Source: Penium margaritaceum (Eukaryota > Streptophyta > Zygnematophyceae > Desmidiales > Peniaceae). Taken from it: 37,043 bases of DNA. Every line of letters starts with the position of its first letter. Positions within the stretch are counted from its first letter, which is position 1. This document shows positions 9,662 through 20,700 of the stretch, in pieces. The position numbers and the translations under genes were made by a program. Under the pieces are notes generated by a model. That model was not told where the DNA came from and did no database searches. It saw nothing but the letters and a program-made list of their open reading frames with translations. The stretch is taken from assembly GCA_023375785.1 (NCBI GenBank), contig SZWC01004896.1, positions 67,079-104,121 of the forward strand, written 5' to 3'.

Positions 9662-12600
9662 GAGCCTCTTGCGTGTATCATTGATGGGGATTTGCGTGGT
9701 CCTGCGTCTGGTCATGTTCTCGGGTGTCCTCTTGCCGATGTTCTGTGGATTGAGGAACGGCAGTCTGTGCATATACCCCATTGTCTCGCTACATGTGGTC
9801 AGCGTTTCTAACCGCACGCCGCCTTCACCGGAACGAGTCGTGACCCCTTCACTGTTTGTGCGTTGGGTGGCTTCTGGATTCTTGACTCCGGAGCCACCAA
9901 CCACATGACTTCATCGCGCACGTCCTTTCTCCCTCTTGGCCCTGTTGGTTCCATGCATTTTTTTCGCACTGGCTCCGGTCAGCTGTTCCTTATTCAAGGC
10001 CTTGGAGTCATACACTCTGTCGGCCTTGGGGGGGGGGCTGTTCTTGCCAGACGTCCTGTATGTTCAATCACTTGAGCTGAGTCTCCTCTCTATTATGACG
10101 CTCGACGACCAAGGCATGGAGTTCTCTTCCAGTCGTAGTTTTGCCTTTGTCTCACACCACATACCTGGCCGCATTCTCCTGCATAGAACNCCGCACGCCG
10201 CCTTCACCGGAACGAGTCGTGACCCCTTCACTGTTTGTGCGTTGGGTGGCTTCTGGATTCTTGACTCCGGAGCCACCAACCACATGACTTCATCGCGCAC
10301 GTCCTTTCTCCCTCTTGGCCCTGTTGGTTCCATGCATTTTTTTCGCACTGGCTCCGGTCAGCTGTTCCTTATTCAAGGCCTTGGAGTCATACGCTCTGTC
10401 GGCCTTGGGGGGGGGGGGCTGTTCTTGCCAGACGTCCTGTATGTTCAATCACTTGAGCTGAGTCTCCTCTCTATTACGACGCTCGACGACCAAGGCATGG
10501 AGTTCTCTTCCAGTCGTAGTTTTGCCTTTGTCTCACACCACATACCTGGCCGCATTCTCCTGCATAGAATACGTTGTGATTGTCTGTTCAGTGTTCCCAC
10601 CTTCACACCCACTCTCACCACTGCTACTTACATGAATTTTTCTCGCACCCTTTCCCCCTGCTCATGCATAGCTGCTACATCGCCGCTTGTGTCACATCCA
10701 CACTGCTGCCATGGACAGCCTTCTTTGCGTGCTTCCAGCAGACGGTCTTGATGCTGCTATGTTCCCTACCCCTTACCTCCCTTAATGTGTTTACTACGCT
10801 CAAGGCAAAATGCAACGGTCTCCTTTTTCCACTTCAAAGTCTCACACGTCTTATCCTCTCAACCTGCTACATGCTGACGTCATGGGGACTCTTCCTCATG
10901 AGGCTCTTTGGGAGGATAACTTGTTGCGTTCTTTGCCTTACTGACGACTTCTTCCGCATGCATTGGGTCTTTGCTCTCAAGCAGAAGAGTGACGTTTGCT
11001 CCACTCTTGAGCCTTGGCATCCCCAGGCTGAACTTGCTTGTGGTCACCGTCTCCGTGTCTTTTGTTTCATCATAGCGGTGAGTTCATTGGTCCAACCTCT
11101 TGTTTTCTCTAGTCTCAAGGTTTGAGCATTGAAGCTACGACTCCCTACACACCTCAGCAAAGCGGCGTGTCTTAGTGCTGGAATAGGATTCTTGCTGATG
11201 GTGTTCATACCCTTCTCAGAGCGTCTGATCTTTCCCCTCTATTGTCTTTTGAAACCATGTCCTACATGACGTGGGTCTGGAATCGTGTCCCTCATGGTCC
11301 CCTCCCATGTCATGTCACGCCGTTTGAATATTGGTTTGGGCGTCATGCAGATCTCCGCCTTACTCGTGTCTGGGGTTGCGTTCCTGCCGTCTGCCTCCCC
11401 AAGGACTTTCGTGACGGTAAACTTAGTCTGCGCACTCGCTTGTGCACTTTCCTCGGGGTCTCATCCAAGTCCAAAGCCTGGCGCTTTTGGGACCTCAATC
11501 GCATCCTTGATATCAAGTCTTGTGATGCCCTCTTCTTTGAAGACGTCTTTCCTTGCGATATGTCCCATGTCGCTCCATCCTCTTCCCTTTCCTCGCTCCG
11601 TCGGCTAGGGGGAGAGGGTCTGTTCCAGCCTACAGTTTCTCTCGAGCACCTCCTTTTGACTCGGATCATTCTTCCTCTGGCCCCTCTTCTCCTGTGTCTG
11701 GCATGTCTCCTAGCGCTGACACGCGTCTCAGCTCTCCGTCTGCATCCCCATCTGGTCCTTCCACATCGTCTTCCCCCTCTGTGTCCTTTCAGTCCACGTC
11801 AGCACCTCTCAGTACTCCGTCATTGTCTGTTGACACTCTGGCACAGTATTCCCCACACGTTGTCGTTAAGCCCTCTCCACTGCTTTTCCTATAGCCAACC
11901 GCGGTTGTAAGTGAGACACTCTCTCCCCCAGTCAATAATGCACCTCTTGTCGTACCACAATGGTACACTCGTGGAGGTAGACTCCATACACTCCTAGAGA
12001 ACTCTGTCACACAATCCTCACAGCCCCCACAGCATCACACCTGCTCTTGTGAATCCTCCACCGCATCCGGCTCTGCTGCTAGACCCACTGGTCTTGATGC
12101 ACTAGGACTTGCTATGAGCGTCGTTCACCCTAACTCAGTAGTGGACTACACACTCCTTGCTCATGAGTTCCACATTGGTCTACATGCCGCAGTCGTTGGG
12201 TATGTCACCACCTGCTTTGCGGCAAGCGGGCTTCCCTTACTCCCAGCAGACCTAGCAATGTCCGTCAGGCCAAGGAGGAAGCCAACGCTGATCTATAAGA
12301 GAAAGCCATGCGTGAGGAGCTCATAGCCTTGAGCATATATGAGGTGTTTGAACTTGTTGATCTCCCAGCAGGTCGTAAGGTTGTTTCAGCCCGATGGGTA
12401 ATTTGGCGTAAGCTGAAGCCTGATGGCATGATTGACAGGTGTAAATCCCAACTCACCACAAAGGGATTCTCCCAAATTCCATGCGTTGACTTTGATGAGA
12501 CGTTTACCCCTGTTGGATGATACACGACGGCCAGAGCTCTTTTGTACCTGGTCGCCTAGCACGATTGGGAACTGGAGCAGATGGATGTTAACAACGCATT

Positions 12601-13824
12601 CTTGCACGAACGCCTTGACGAGGGGATCTACATGGTGCAGCCCCCAGGCTTTACAAATGGCACGAATAAGGTCTGGCGGCTGTGTAAAGCCCTTTACGGG
12701 CTCAAGTAGCCCTTTACAGGCTCCAGGTTTTCTGTTGGAACCTCGAGATCTTGTCAACCCTCGAGAAGGGTGGCTACCGTCGTAGTACTATTGATCCAGC
12801 GCTCTTCTTGAGCCCACCCGCGCAGCCCTTTGTGGCCATCTTGGTCTACTTGGATGATCTCCTCATTGCGTCACCCAGACCCGTTGTCGTGCAATCAGTG
12901 AAGACCCTATTGCAGTCCACCAACAAAATGAAGGACTTGGGTCCAGGTGGTGTTTTTCTTGACAAGGAGCTCAAGCGTGACCGCCAGCGCCGGAAGGTGC
13001 ACATGCACCAGGCCGCCTACATATGCATTCTGGGGGAGCGCTTCTCCTCCTTGCTCGCTAACACCCCCACTGCATCCGCACTGATGACTCCTTCCAGCCA
13101 GCACCTACTGAAGTCACACGATATGACTCAGTTGGGAGACGTTGTCAATGTCACTGATTTCCTCAGTGTGATTGGGTCCATTATGTACCTTGCCACCACT
13201 ATGCGAGCAGACATGGCCTTCTTGGTCAAATTCCTGGCTCAATTCTCCCAGCAGCCCCGTCAGAGGAATCTCAAGGGTGCACTACGTGTCATCCGCTACG
13301 TACTATCCACTGCATGTATGGGACTGTGCTACACGTCACAACCCTCTGTGGTTGTTGATGAGAGTCACTGAACTCATGATTCAGAGGCACGTAGTCGCAT
13401 CGGCTACATCTTTCTCGTCGGTGGGAATGCTATCTCATGGAAAAGTGGCAAACAGGGTTGTGTTGCGCGTAGCTCCTGTGAGGCTGAGTATGTCGTACTT
13501 GGCACAGGTACGTGTAAGGGTGTCTGGCTTTCTCGCTTGCTGCGGCAGCTTCGCGTTCCCATTTGCTGCATCAGGTTGTGCTATGAAAATCAAAGCACCA
13601 AGGCAATTGCTGAGCACGACGGCATGCATCATTCACACACAAAGCACATCAACATTGAGCATCACTTTGTGCAAGAGTGCATTGCCGCAAGACAGGTCCA
13701 GATCGTCGCGGTCGACACGCGTCAGGAGCGTGCAGACTTTCTCACCAAAGCTCTCAGCAGTGGATTGTTCAAGGTGGCTATGCATGTTGTTGGCCTCTTG
13801 TGTGTACGCAATGCCCTTGGCTGA
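9662..13824 (+). pseudogene. pol: Pol of element A: protease, integrase, reverse transcriptase, RNase H (many disruptions)
   Basis: Protease: WILDSGATNHMT with the catalytic Asp at 9884-9886, intact. Integrase core: LLHADVMGTLP keeps the first Asp (about 10870). The second-Asp motif is altered to FHHSGEF near 11070. The Glu of SERWN is a TAG at 11173. The GKLSLRTRLCTFLGVSSKSKAWRFWD segment follows. RT: KLKPDGMIDRCKSQLTTKGF, then QMDVNNAFLHE with the first catalytic Asp. YLDD replaces YVDD at 12847-12858. Stops fall at 12518 (CGA to TGA), 12557 and 12707 (CAG to TAG), with a frameshift near 12740. RNase H: SCEAEYVVLGTG, HTKHINIEHHFV and RADFLTKAL, ending at the TGA of 13822-13824. The element cannot make a full Pol. 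Family assignment is firm from the motif order. Confidence 0.85.
9812..10568 (+). repeat. Direct duplication of about 378 bases around a single N (probable assembly artefact)
   Basis: Positions 9812-10189 and 10191-10568 are nearly identical and are separated by the lone N at 10190. They duplicate the protease region of A. The copies differ at a poly-G run (10 versus 12 G), and only the second copy keeps the frame open. This looks like two contig ends covering the same locus that were not merged. Confidence 0.85.
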
Positions 13825-13894
13825 TGTGACAACTTCTTATCTGTTCCTCATGTTGTGATCCTTCATGCCGTGAATGGGCTGTTTGTCTGTGGGT

Positions 13895-13904
13895 CATTCG
13901 GGAG
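13895..13904 (+). promoter_or_regulatory. Polypurine tract of element A (weak)
   Basis: CATTCGGGAG directly precedes the LTR start TGTTGG. Compared with B and D (GGGGGAG) it has lost part of the G run. Confidence 0.55.
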
Positions 13905-14382
13905 TGTTGGTTGTGCCGGTAAAATACGCAAGTGACCTCTTGACACCATCCATTCACACACAATGTCACTGTAGGTGATTGAGCAAATATGAAGGTGTGG
14001 GCCGTGCATCATTGGCATCTCTGCGGGGTGCAAGATAGGCGTGGGCTCGTCTGTGCTCAGTTCTGCCATGGATAGTGTTTTGCTATTCTCAGCCTTTGGT
14101 GATTGGCCGTTACATTGCTGAAACATGAGCGAGATTACTTGGCAGATGCATGCTCCACATACACTCGTGGCCGATGTGGTTTCTTGGTTTTAACTGTCTT
14201 GCATGCTGTGCTGGTTTTGTAGCTCATTCCAACGGGTTGCTAATCCTACGGGGCCACACTCTCGGTCGCTCCGAGGCGTGTGTGACCACGGCGGCTTATT
14301 GCCAACAGGTTGGGTTAAACCCCCGGGTGGCGGTTGGGCCCCACATTGATCTCATCGTGTGGGCGACCCGGTCAACCGGACA
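13905..14382 (+). repeat. 3' LTR of element A
   Basis: It begins TGTTGGTTGTGCC after the polypurine tract and ends CCGGTCAACCGGACA, giving TG...CA ends and a length (478) close to the B LTRs (498 and 505). The right boundary is supported because similarity to the inverted copy at 5299-5680 stops there. No matching 5' LTR lies upstream of the gag in direct orientation. Confidence 0.7.
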
Positions 14383-14545
14383 GTATACAATGTACCGCGG
14401 TATGACTTGAATACCGCAGTACGTTACTTCTACTGTTGGTAACGCGGTATCGGTACCAGTATCGGTACTGACCCGCCAAAAAACTGGAATACCACGATAT
14501 GACTACCATGGTACTCGAGAACTGCGGTACTCAATACCGCGGTTT
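14383..14545. repeat. Cluster of palindromic GGTAC / ATACCGCGGT words
   Basis: TACCGCGGTA at 14393-14402 is a perfect palindrome. GCGGTA...TACCGC (14524-14539) is an inverted pair. GAATACCGC, GGTATCGGTACC, ACCATGGTAC and TGCGGTAC variants fill the rest. It lies directly after the A LTR end. It could be a decayed short inverted-repeat transposon; no known element is recognised. Confidence 0.5.
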
Positions 14546-14916
14546 GCCATCCTTGGCTGTTGTTTTGGAGCTTGCAGCCAGGTTAGGATTTTTTCTCACC
14601 GGTTTGCTGGACTTTTGTGCTTAGTTGCGCGCACGTGGGTGAGACTGCATCTACACTCTTGTTTGTTTGTTGTAACTTTAACTTTTACGTTTCAAGGCCT
14701 ATCTTTGCTGTCTCTTGACCTTGTGGAGCACCGTCTGTCACGTTGTGCTCTGTGGAGAGTGCCCTCTCACATTGCTCAAAACATTGCTTAGGGAGTTCAT
14801 CCATTCCCTCATGGGTGGCCCGGTCGACCGACACGATCCACCACACTAGCTCCTGGTCGGCTCTAACCCTCTGTTGAGTGTTTGCTATCTTTTTACGGAT
14901 TTGCTTCCGTGAAATG
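14546..14916. other. No gene recognised; sequence adjoining 35385 before insertion of D
   Basis: Because D is bounded by matching TTTTC target copies, this segment and 35385 onward were contiguous before the insertion. It would therefore lie downstream of the host gene. No ORF with motifs is seen. Confidence 0.5.
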
Positions 14917-14921
14917 TTTTC
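14917..14921. repeat. Target-site duplication of D, left copy (TTTTC)
   Basis: The five bases before the 5' LTR equal those directly after the 3' LTR (35380-35384). Confidence 0.75.
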
Positions 14922-15738
14922 CGTCGGTGTGTGTGGCTTCCACCCGTCACGAGCCACAGCCGTGGCAGCTACGGGTGCACCCAGAGCTGATGGTGAGCGA
15001 CAGCCGCATTAGAGATCATGACGACCCGACGGGACTCCGGATCGTCTAGGGACATATCCATCAGCTATGACATGACAGGTATGACATAGATGATGCCTCT
15101 CTACAGCCTGACTGGCTGGTCTACCGTTGCTGGAGTTTTTTCGGTGGTCGAGACCCACGCACCCGGTAGCCTGTACCGGTGCGATGAGGATACCTGCAAC
15201 TTTGTGTGTGCTTCCTGTCCTGGAAAGCTCACGCTAACGTCTTGCTAGTGCACTCGTACATTTATGGGTGCTCTTAGTGCAGTTTAGAGTGCTCTAGATT
15301 TTTCTCGGTGGACAGGCCATTTTGGCCGATTTCCTTGTTTTGCTTGCTATTTGTGTCTAGGTGATGCAAACCCATCTTGCATGGGTCCGTTGTGTAGAGC
15401 TCATCGTTCTACACGTTCTGGTGTAGACAGCGGGTGATTGTGACACCTAAGCAGTGAGTTACGGCCAAAACTGTGGTTTTAGGCCAGTTTGAGCAGGTAC
15501 AAAATCATTGCCGCCCCTAGCAACTCTAGGCAACCAGCAACTATTTAGGCTCATTGTTGCTCAGTTTTCATCTCTCTCTACATGTGTTTTATTTATGAAA
15601 ACACATTTGACACTGTGTTTGTGTCGCCTAGCTAAACCCTTGCCGTTTTGCATCCGACCGGTATTGACGTCGCAAGCTGACTGAGCGCTGACGCCCAGTC
15701 AATGGCAAGCGTGCTAGGAAGCTTTCTGAATCTTCTCT
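14922..15738 (+). repeat. 5' LTR of element D
   Basis: It starts CGTCGGTGTGTGTGGCTTCC (TG mutated to CG) and ends TCTTCTCT just before the primer site. It aligns with 34598-35379 almost throughout, including GGTCGAGACCCACGCACCC and CACGTTCTGGTG(T/C)AGACA. The 3' end is not CA, an unusual terminus. Confidence 0.8.
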
Positions 15739-15750
15739 TGGTCTCAGAGC
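15739..15750 (+). promoter_or_regulatory. Primer-binding site of element D
   Basis: TGGTCTCAGAGC differs by one base from the Met-tRNA site TGGTATCAGAGC used by B and C, and lies directly at the LTR end. Confidence 0.75.
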
Positions 15751-15772
15751 AGGCAAGCCATAGCCCGCGCTG

Positions 15773-16340
15773 GTGTGCAGCAGACACGCAAGAGCACTAG
15801 CAGCAATGAGTGGCAGCAGCAGGTGCCACCCACAGAAGCAGCTACAATGCCTGGGAGGACCCATCACAGGTACGTTGCAGCAGAGACAACGGCAGCACAG
15901 CACGCGACATCGGCAATGGCAACGGCCGTTTGAGCCACGTGCAAGAGGAACAATCAGCGGCGGCAGCAGCCACAGCAGCTGCGGAGGCAGCAGCAGCTAC
16001 AGCCACTACACCCAATACGGTAGCAGAACTGTAGCCACACAGTTGAGCCGTCGCATAGCAGTAACAACAGCCACGTGGTTGCTCACCAACAACTGTGCAG
16101 TGCCAGTAGTGCAGGGCAGCAACAAAGCACCACAGCAACAACGTGCGGTTGGTTGCCGCGTCAGAGCTCGTCGAGCTCCACACTCGCCTCGAAGCCACGG
16201 AGGTCACGAGGCGATTTGCAGCTCAGCAATTGGAGGCCATACAACAGGCGATTGTCTTCGAGGAGGCCCTGAGCGTTGTACCAGTCACATCAGTACATGA
16301 CGACAGTAGTGATGATAGCGACGACGGCGCTCCGGGGTGA
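15773..16340 (+). pseudogene. CAG-rich leader and gag N-terminus-like remnant of element D
   Basis: Positions 15790-16140 are rich in CAG/GCA and encode Ala/Ser/Gln-rich peptides in all frames, as in the leaders of C, E and F. The frame 16143-16340 (GTG at its start, no ATG) reads ASELVELHTRLEATEVTRRF, continues with helical sequence, and ends with an acidic tail HDDSSDDSDDGAPG. The helical part is similar in character to the coiled-coil gag N-termini of A (ALQDELQKEHVALQAALTTQ) and B. No capsid core or zinc knuckle follows. It is probably a gag remnant; it could also be a chance frame. Confidence 0.4.
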
Positions 16341-16490
16341 GGCTCCGTGGGAGTACATCTCACTAGCATCGTTTTGAGCCTTGCTATTACAGTGTAGGGG
16401 TACATGGCCATGGGGGGGTCGTGGTCCCTCCGCAGGGATTGTGTTAAGACCAGCCATCAGCTTTGCCCATGATGTCAGCCTCTGCAGCCT

Positions 16491-16680
16491 AGGGGGGGTG
16501 TTGGTGTGTGGGCATTGGACTGACACTCTTTTGAGGACAGCGAGGTTACTTGGGATGCGGCACGATGCTAGGGTCGAGGTTATGTTGGTCGAGACCCGCG
16601 CACCTGGTGGGTTCTACTGGTGTGACGTGGAGACCCATTGCCTACATGTGTTATGTATGATCCATGGATGATGTGGTCCA
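16491..16680 (+). repeat. Degenerate second LTR start inside element D
   Basis: TAGGGGGGG followed by TGTTGGTGTGTGGGCATTGG (from 16500) repeats the polypurine-tract and LTR-start pattern of D. About 90 bases later GGTCGAGACCCGCGCACC and the following 60 bases resemble D LTR positions 15150-15230. It seems to be an older, internally deleted LTR within the internal region. Confidence 0.45.
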
Positions 16681-16723
16681 GATCCGGACACCCAGAGACA
16701 ATTTCCGGGGTCACATGGAGACC

Positions 16724-16726
<3 letters not shown>

Positions 16727-16782
<56 letters not shown>

Positions 16783-16922
16783 GATGTTTGACATTTAGGT
16801 GTGTGATTGATTTCTTGCATGGTCTAGACCCGAGCAGTTGGTGGGATGCACCTTTGTCACCAGGAGACCCTGTGCTGTAGTATGCTTGATTGGTGATCGC
16901 CATNNNNNNNNNNNNNNNNNNN

Positions 16923-16967
<45 letters not shown>

Positions 16968-17088
16968 GATGTTTGACATTTAGGTGTGTGATTGATTTCT
17001 TGCATGGTCTAGACCCGAGCAGTTGGTGGGATGCACCTTTGTCACCAGGAGACCCTGTGCTGTAGTATGCTTGATTGGTGATCGCCAT
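16727..17088. repeat. (CT)n microsatellite with a 19-N gap and duplicated flanks
   Basis: A pure TC/CT run at 16728-16777 is followed by unique sequence to 16903, then N at 16904-16922. A second CT run and the same unique sequence follow (CTTCCATGATGTTTGACATT at both 16777 and 16962). The two copies are almost identical and probably represent one locus split at the microsatellite during assembly. Confidence 0.85.
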
Positions 17089-17154
17089 GATTGGTTTCCC
17101 GAGCCATCCTGGCGTGCCTTTGCTCAGCCATTGTGGTGTTGACGGATGTGTCAG

Positions 17155-17164
17155 CCCGGGGGAG
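17155..17164 (+). promoter_or_regulatory. Polypurine tract of element D
   Basis: CCCGGGGGAG directly precedes the D 3' LTR start TGTTGGTGTGTG. It primes plus-strand DNA synthesis in this class of element. Confidence 0.7.
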
Positions 17165-17183
17165 TGTTGGTGTGTGTGGCTTC
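17165..17183 (+). repeat. 3' LTR of element D, first 19 bases
   Basis: TGTTGGTGTGTGTGGCTTC equals the start of the D 5' LTR (14922-14940) apart from two bases. It is cut off by the B LTR; the LTR resumes at 34598. Confidence 0.75.
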
Positions 17184-17681
17184 TGTAGGAGGCACTGCTT
17201 GACTAGACACACGCGACAAGAGGGTGATAGAGCCAAGAGTGGTGAAAGCAAGCCATGAATAGTTGACGGGAGTTAGAAAAAACCTGGACAAAAACAGCGC
17301 GAGTCACAGCCGTGCAAGGTGTTAGATGACGGGCAGCGAGCGAGCGAGAAGCGACCTCGCTCGCGCTCAAGCTGTAGGTGATCAAACCACCTGTCCACAA
17401 TAAAAACAGCTCCTACCAAGCCTGACAAGGTTTCAGAATAGAATAAGTTGTGGGTGTGCACCCAGCTCGGCGAGCAACAACTCCAAGCATGAGCCTGCGG
17501 CACGTGAGAATTAGAATGTGGTTTGTGTCTACATAAATCCAAGCGCGTGTAGTCGTGCAGCCTGGTCACCACGGTGAGGTCGACGGAGGAGCCGTCTCTC
17601 TCCGGTCAGTCACCTGGATCAGTGAGGTGAGGGTGCAACGAGGCCAGAGGTCACCACGTGGTAATGCCACACACATCAACA
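17184..17681 (-). repeat. 3' LTR of element B
   Basis: On the minus strand it begins TGTTGATGTGTGTGGCATTA and ends GCCTCCTACA (TG...CA). It matches 34093-34597 along its full length. Over the first ~137 plus-strand bases I count about 13 differences between the two copies. Confidence 0.85.
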
Positions 17682-17691
17682 CTCCCCCATG
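17682..17691 (-). promoter_or_regulatory. Polypurine tract of element B
   Basis: The minus strand reads CATGGGGGAG directly before the LTR start TGTTGATG. Confidence 0.75.
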
Positions 17692-17787
17692 ACCCACAGC
17701 CGACACACACTCAGACACTCACAACACGACACAGACGTCACAAGACATGACATGAGACTGACTGTACACAAGCATTGGTACGACACA

Positions 17788-20700
17788 TCAACCAGGAGCG
17801 TCGCTGGAACATAGCAACCCAACGGAGTGAATTGCAGTCTTGAACGCATTGCTGCTTAGTGCCTTCATGAGGAAGTCAGCTCGCAGCTGTCGGGTGTCAA
17901 CCCAAACAATCTGGACATCGCCTGTAGCCACACGCTCGCGCACAAAATGATGTTCAACATTGATATGCTTCGTGCGAGTGTGATGCATTCCATCATGCTC
18001 AGAAATATCTTTCGTGCATTGATTGTCACAGCGCAAAGTGATGCAGCGGATGGGAATACGCAACTGCTGCAACAAGCGACACAGCTAAACACTCTCACAG
18101 GTGCCTGCACCAAGAGTGACATACTCGGCCTCACTAGAGCTGCGTACAACACAGCCTTGCTTGCCACTTTTCCATGAGACGGCTGTCCCACCGACAAGAA
18201 AGACATAGCCAGTGTGACAGCGAGTATCTACATCATGCGCCCAGTCACTATCACTGTAGCCATCGATGACTACTGTCGGCTGTACCCGATAGTAGAGGCC
18301 CACTCACGTAGTGAAAAGTGCATACCTAATGACGCGCAACGCTGCCTCCATGTGGTGCGCTTTCGGACACTGGGAGAACTGGGCAAGGAAGTTCACAACT
18401 AAGGCAACGTCTACTCTGGTGGTGTTAGCCAGGTGCATTAGGGAGCCTGTGACTCGAAGATTGTCTGTGAGATCCACCGGCTCCCCCAGCTTTGATACAT
18501 CTAGAGTTTCTGCCCAGCGGGCATCATTGGTGTTGATGCAGTGGACATGACCTCAAGGAGGGCGGCAAAGTGCTCCCCCAGGCTCCTCACGTACGCCGCC
18601 TGGTGAACATGAAAGACGTAATGAGCACGATCTTGCTCAAGCTCCATACCAAGAAAGACACGTGCTGGACCCAAATCTTTCATCTTGTATGCAAACTGTA
18701 GCAAAGACTTCACAGAGGACACTGCCTCTTGACTCGGAGAGGCGATCACCAAGTCATCAACGTGGACGAGGATGGAAGCAAGCGGTACAGACCGAGGTGT
18801 GACGAAGAGGGAAGGATCCACTATGTGGCGTTGGTACCCTCCTTTTCAAGGGTGGAGGTGATCTCCTGATTCCAACATCGTGGACACTGCTTGAGACCAT
18901 AGAGGGCCTTACACAGTCTCCAGACTCTGCCGATGCCATCCGAGAACCTTGGGGGTTGCACCATATAGATCTCCTCATCCAATTGTCCATGCAAGAAGCC
19001 ATTGTTCACCTCCATTTGCTCGAGCTCCTAATTATGGTGTGCTACAAGGCTTAGGAGGGCGCGAGCCGTGGTGTATCGTTCGACGGGGTCGAATGTCTCG
19101 TCGAAGTCAATCTCAAGGACTTGGGAGAACCCCTTGGCGGTGAGACGTGCCTTGTACTTCTCAAGTGCACCGCTGGGTTTGCACTTCCGATAAAAGACCC
19201 AGCTGGCGTCGATGGCCTTACGGCCGGGCGGTAGATCGACCAGCTCATAGACAGCGTGGTCATCTAGGGCTCTGAGGTCGTCTCGCATCGTAGCCTCCCA
19301 TTGTTTTGCGTCTTGTGGCGTGCATGCCTGTCCCAGTGTGGTCGGCGACGTGGGTGTAGAGGCAGCTGTTGCGGGGCACACAGCAATGCTGCCAAGAATG
19401 GCAGCATCAAGCGCGCGCTCATGTTCTGTCCGGAGCAGTGTGTAACCAACGACTGAGCTAGGGTGGGAAACCCCTGTCGCCAAGCCCAAGGCATCCATTC
19501 CGGTTGGCAAGGCGGGTGAGTACGAAGGTTGGGACTGAGAAGGACAGAAGATGGGGACAGAGACACTAGAGGAGCACATCAGAAGGGTGCAAAGACGCCC
19601 GCCACGGACGAATGGAGAGACACATGTGATAGGTGCCAGACGAGGAGGATCTCTAGACGACGGTGAGGTAGGTTCAAAATGAGAAGGCACGTCAGTGGCC
19701 GGACTGGATGGGGCCGCAGAGGAGTGTGTAGGGAACACGGACACTGATGGGACAGGTGAGGACACATCGGGAGATGCTGGAGCACCAGACAAGCCCGATG
19801 ACACAGACGGTAGGGACCCTAAGGACAGTGTGGACACGGTGCCGGGCACCAGAGAACGCTCGGAGGGTGAAGGTTGTTCGGGAATTGCGACAATAGGGAC
19901 CATAGGGACAACTTCCCCCTGCAACGGACAGAGCGACAAAAGGGGGTCAGCGGCCGAGGCACGATAGAGGTCACGGAGAAAAGTGTAATCAAAGAACACG
20001 GCATCACGGAACTCAATGACACGCTGGCGCTCAGCGTCCCAGAAGCGCCACGCCTGGGACTGCAAAGAAACACCCAAGAAGGGACAAAGGCGACCACGCA
20101 GGGAGAGCTTCCCATCACGGAGATCTTCAAGCAGCCAAACAGACACAACGCAGCCCCAGACGCACGAAAGATAAAGGTTAGCGCGCATGCCATACCAACG
20201 TTCAAATGGAGTGACAGTGCAAGAGAGAGGACCATGGGGAACACCGTTCCAGACCCAGGTCATGTAGCTCATGGCCTCAAAGGCAAACAAGGGGGAGATG
20301 CCAGACTCAGACAAGAGGGTGCAAACACCATCAGCAAGCGTCCGATTCCAACGCTCAGAGACCCTTTTTTTTGGGGTGTGTAGGGAGCAGAGGTCTCCAG
20401 ACACACCCCTTTAGAATCAAGGAACCGGGCAGTGGATCCGAGGAACTCACCGCCCCGGTCATTGCAAAGAATCCGCAACGAGCGCTGACACGCGCGTTCA
20501 ACTTGCACCAGCCAGGACTAAACAACAGCACAGACATTGCTCTTTTGACGAAGAGCAAAGACCCAACGAAAATGGGAGAAGTCATTAGTAAGGCAAAGGA
20601 CAAACCGACCGACACCCCCAAGGGACTCGTGAGGGAGAGGACCCATGACATCCGCATGGACGAGGTCAAGGGGGTGGGAGGTCTGGGAGTCAGATGCGGC

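Larger units (their letters stand above)
7247..14382 (+). mobile_element. Element A: decayed Ty1/copia LTR retrotransposon, no 5' LTR found
   Basis: Plus-strand order: pre-gag Ala-rich ORF, gag with zinc knuckle, protease, integrase, RT, RNase H, polypurine tract and 3' LTR. This order (integrase before RT) defines Ty1/copia. Coding content is closely parallel to minus-strand element B, so A and B belong to related lineages. In-frame stops, frameshifts and lost catalytic residues show that the copy is inactive. A single N at 10190 inflates the element by about 379 bases (see the duplication entry). The left boundary is arbitrary. Confidence 0.85.

Noticed and set aside
16580..17005. Minus-strand Arg-Glu repeat protein (RERERE)
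   Set aside because: It is the translation of the (CT)n microsatellite and crosses the N gap.
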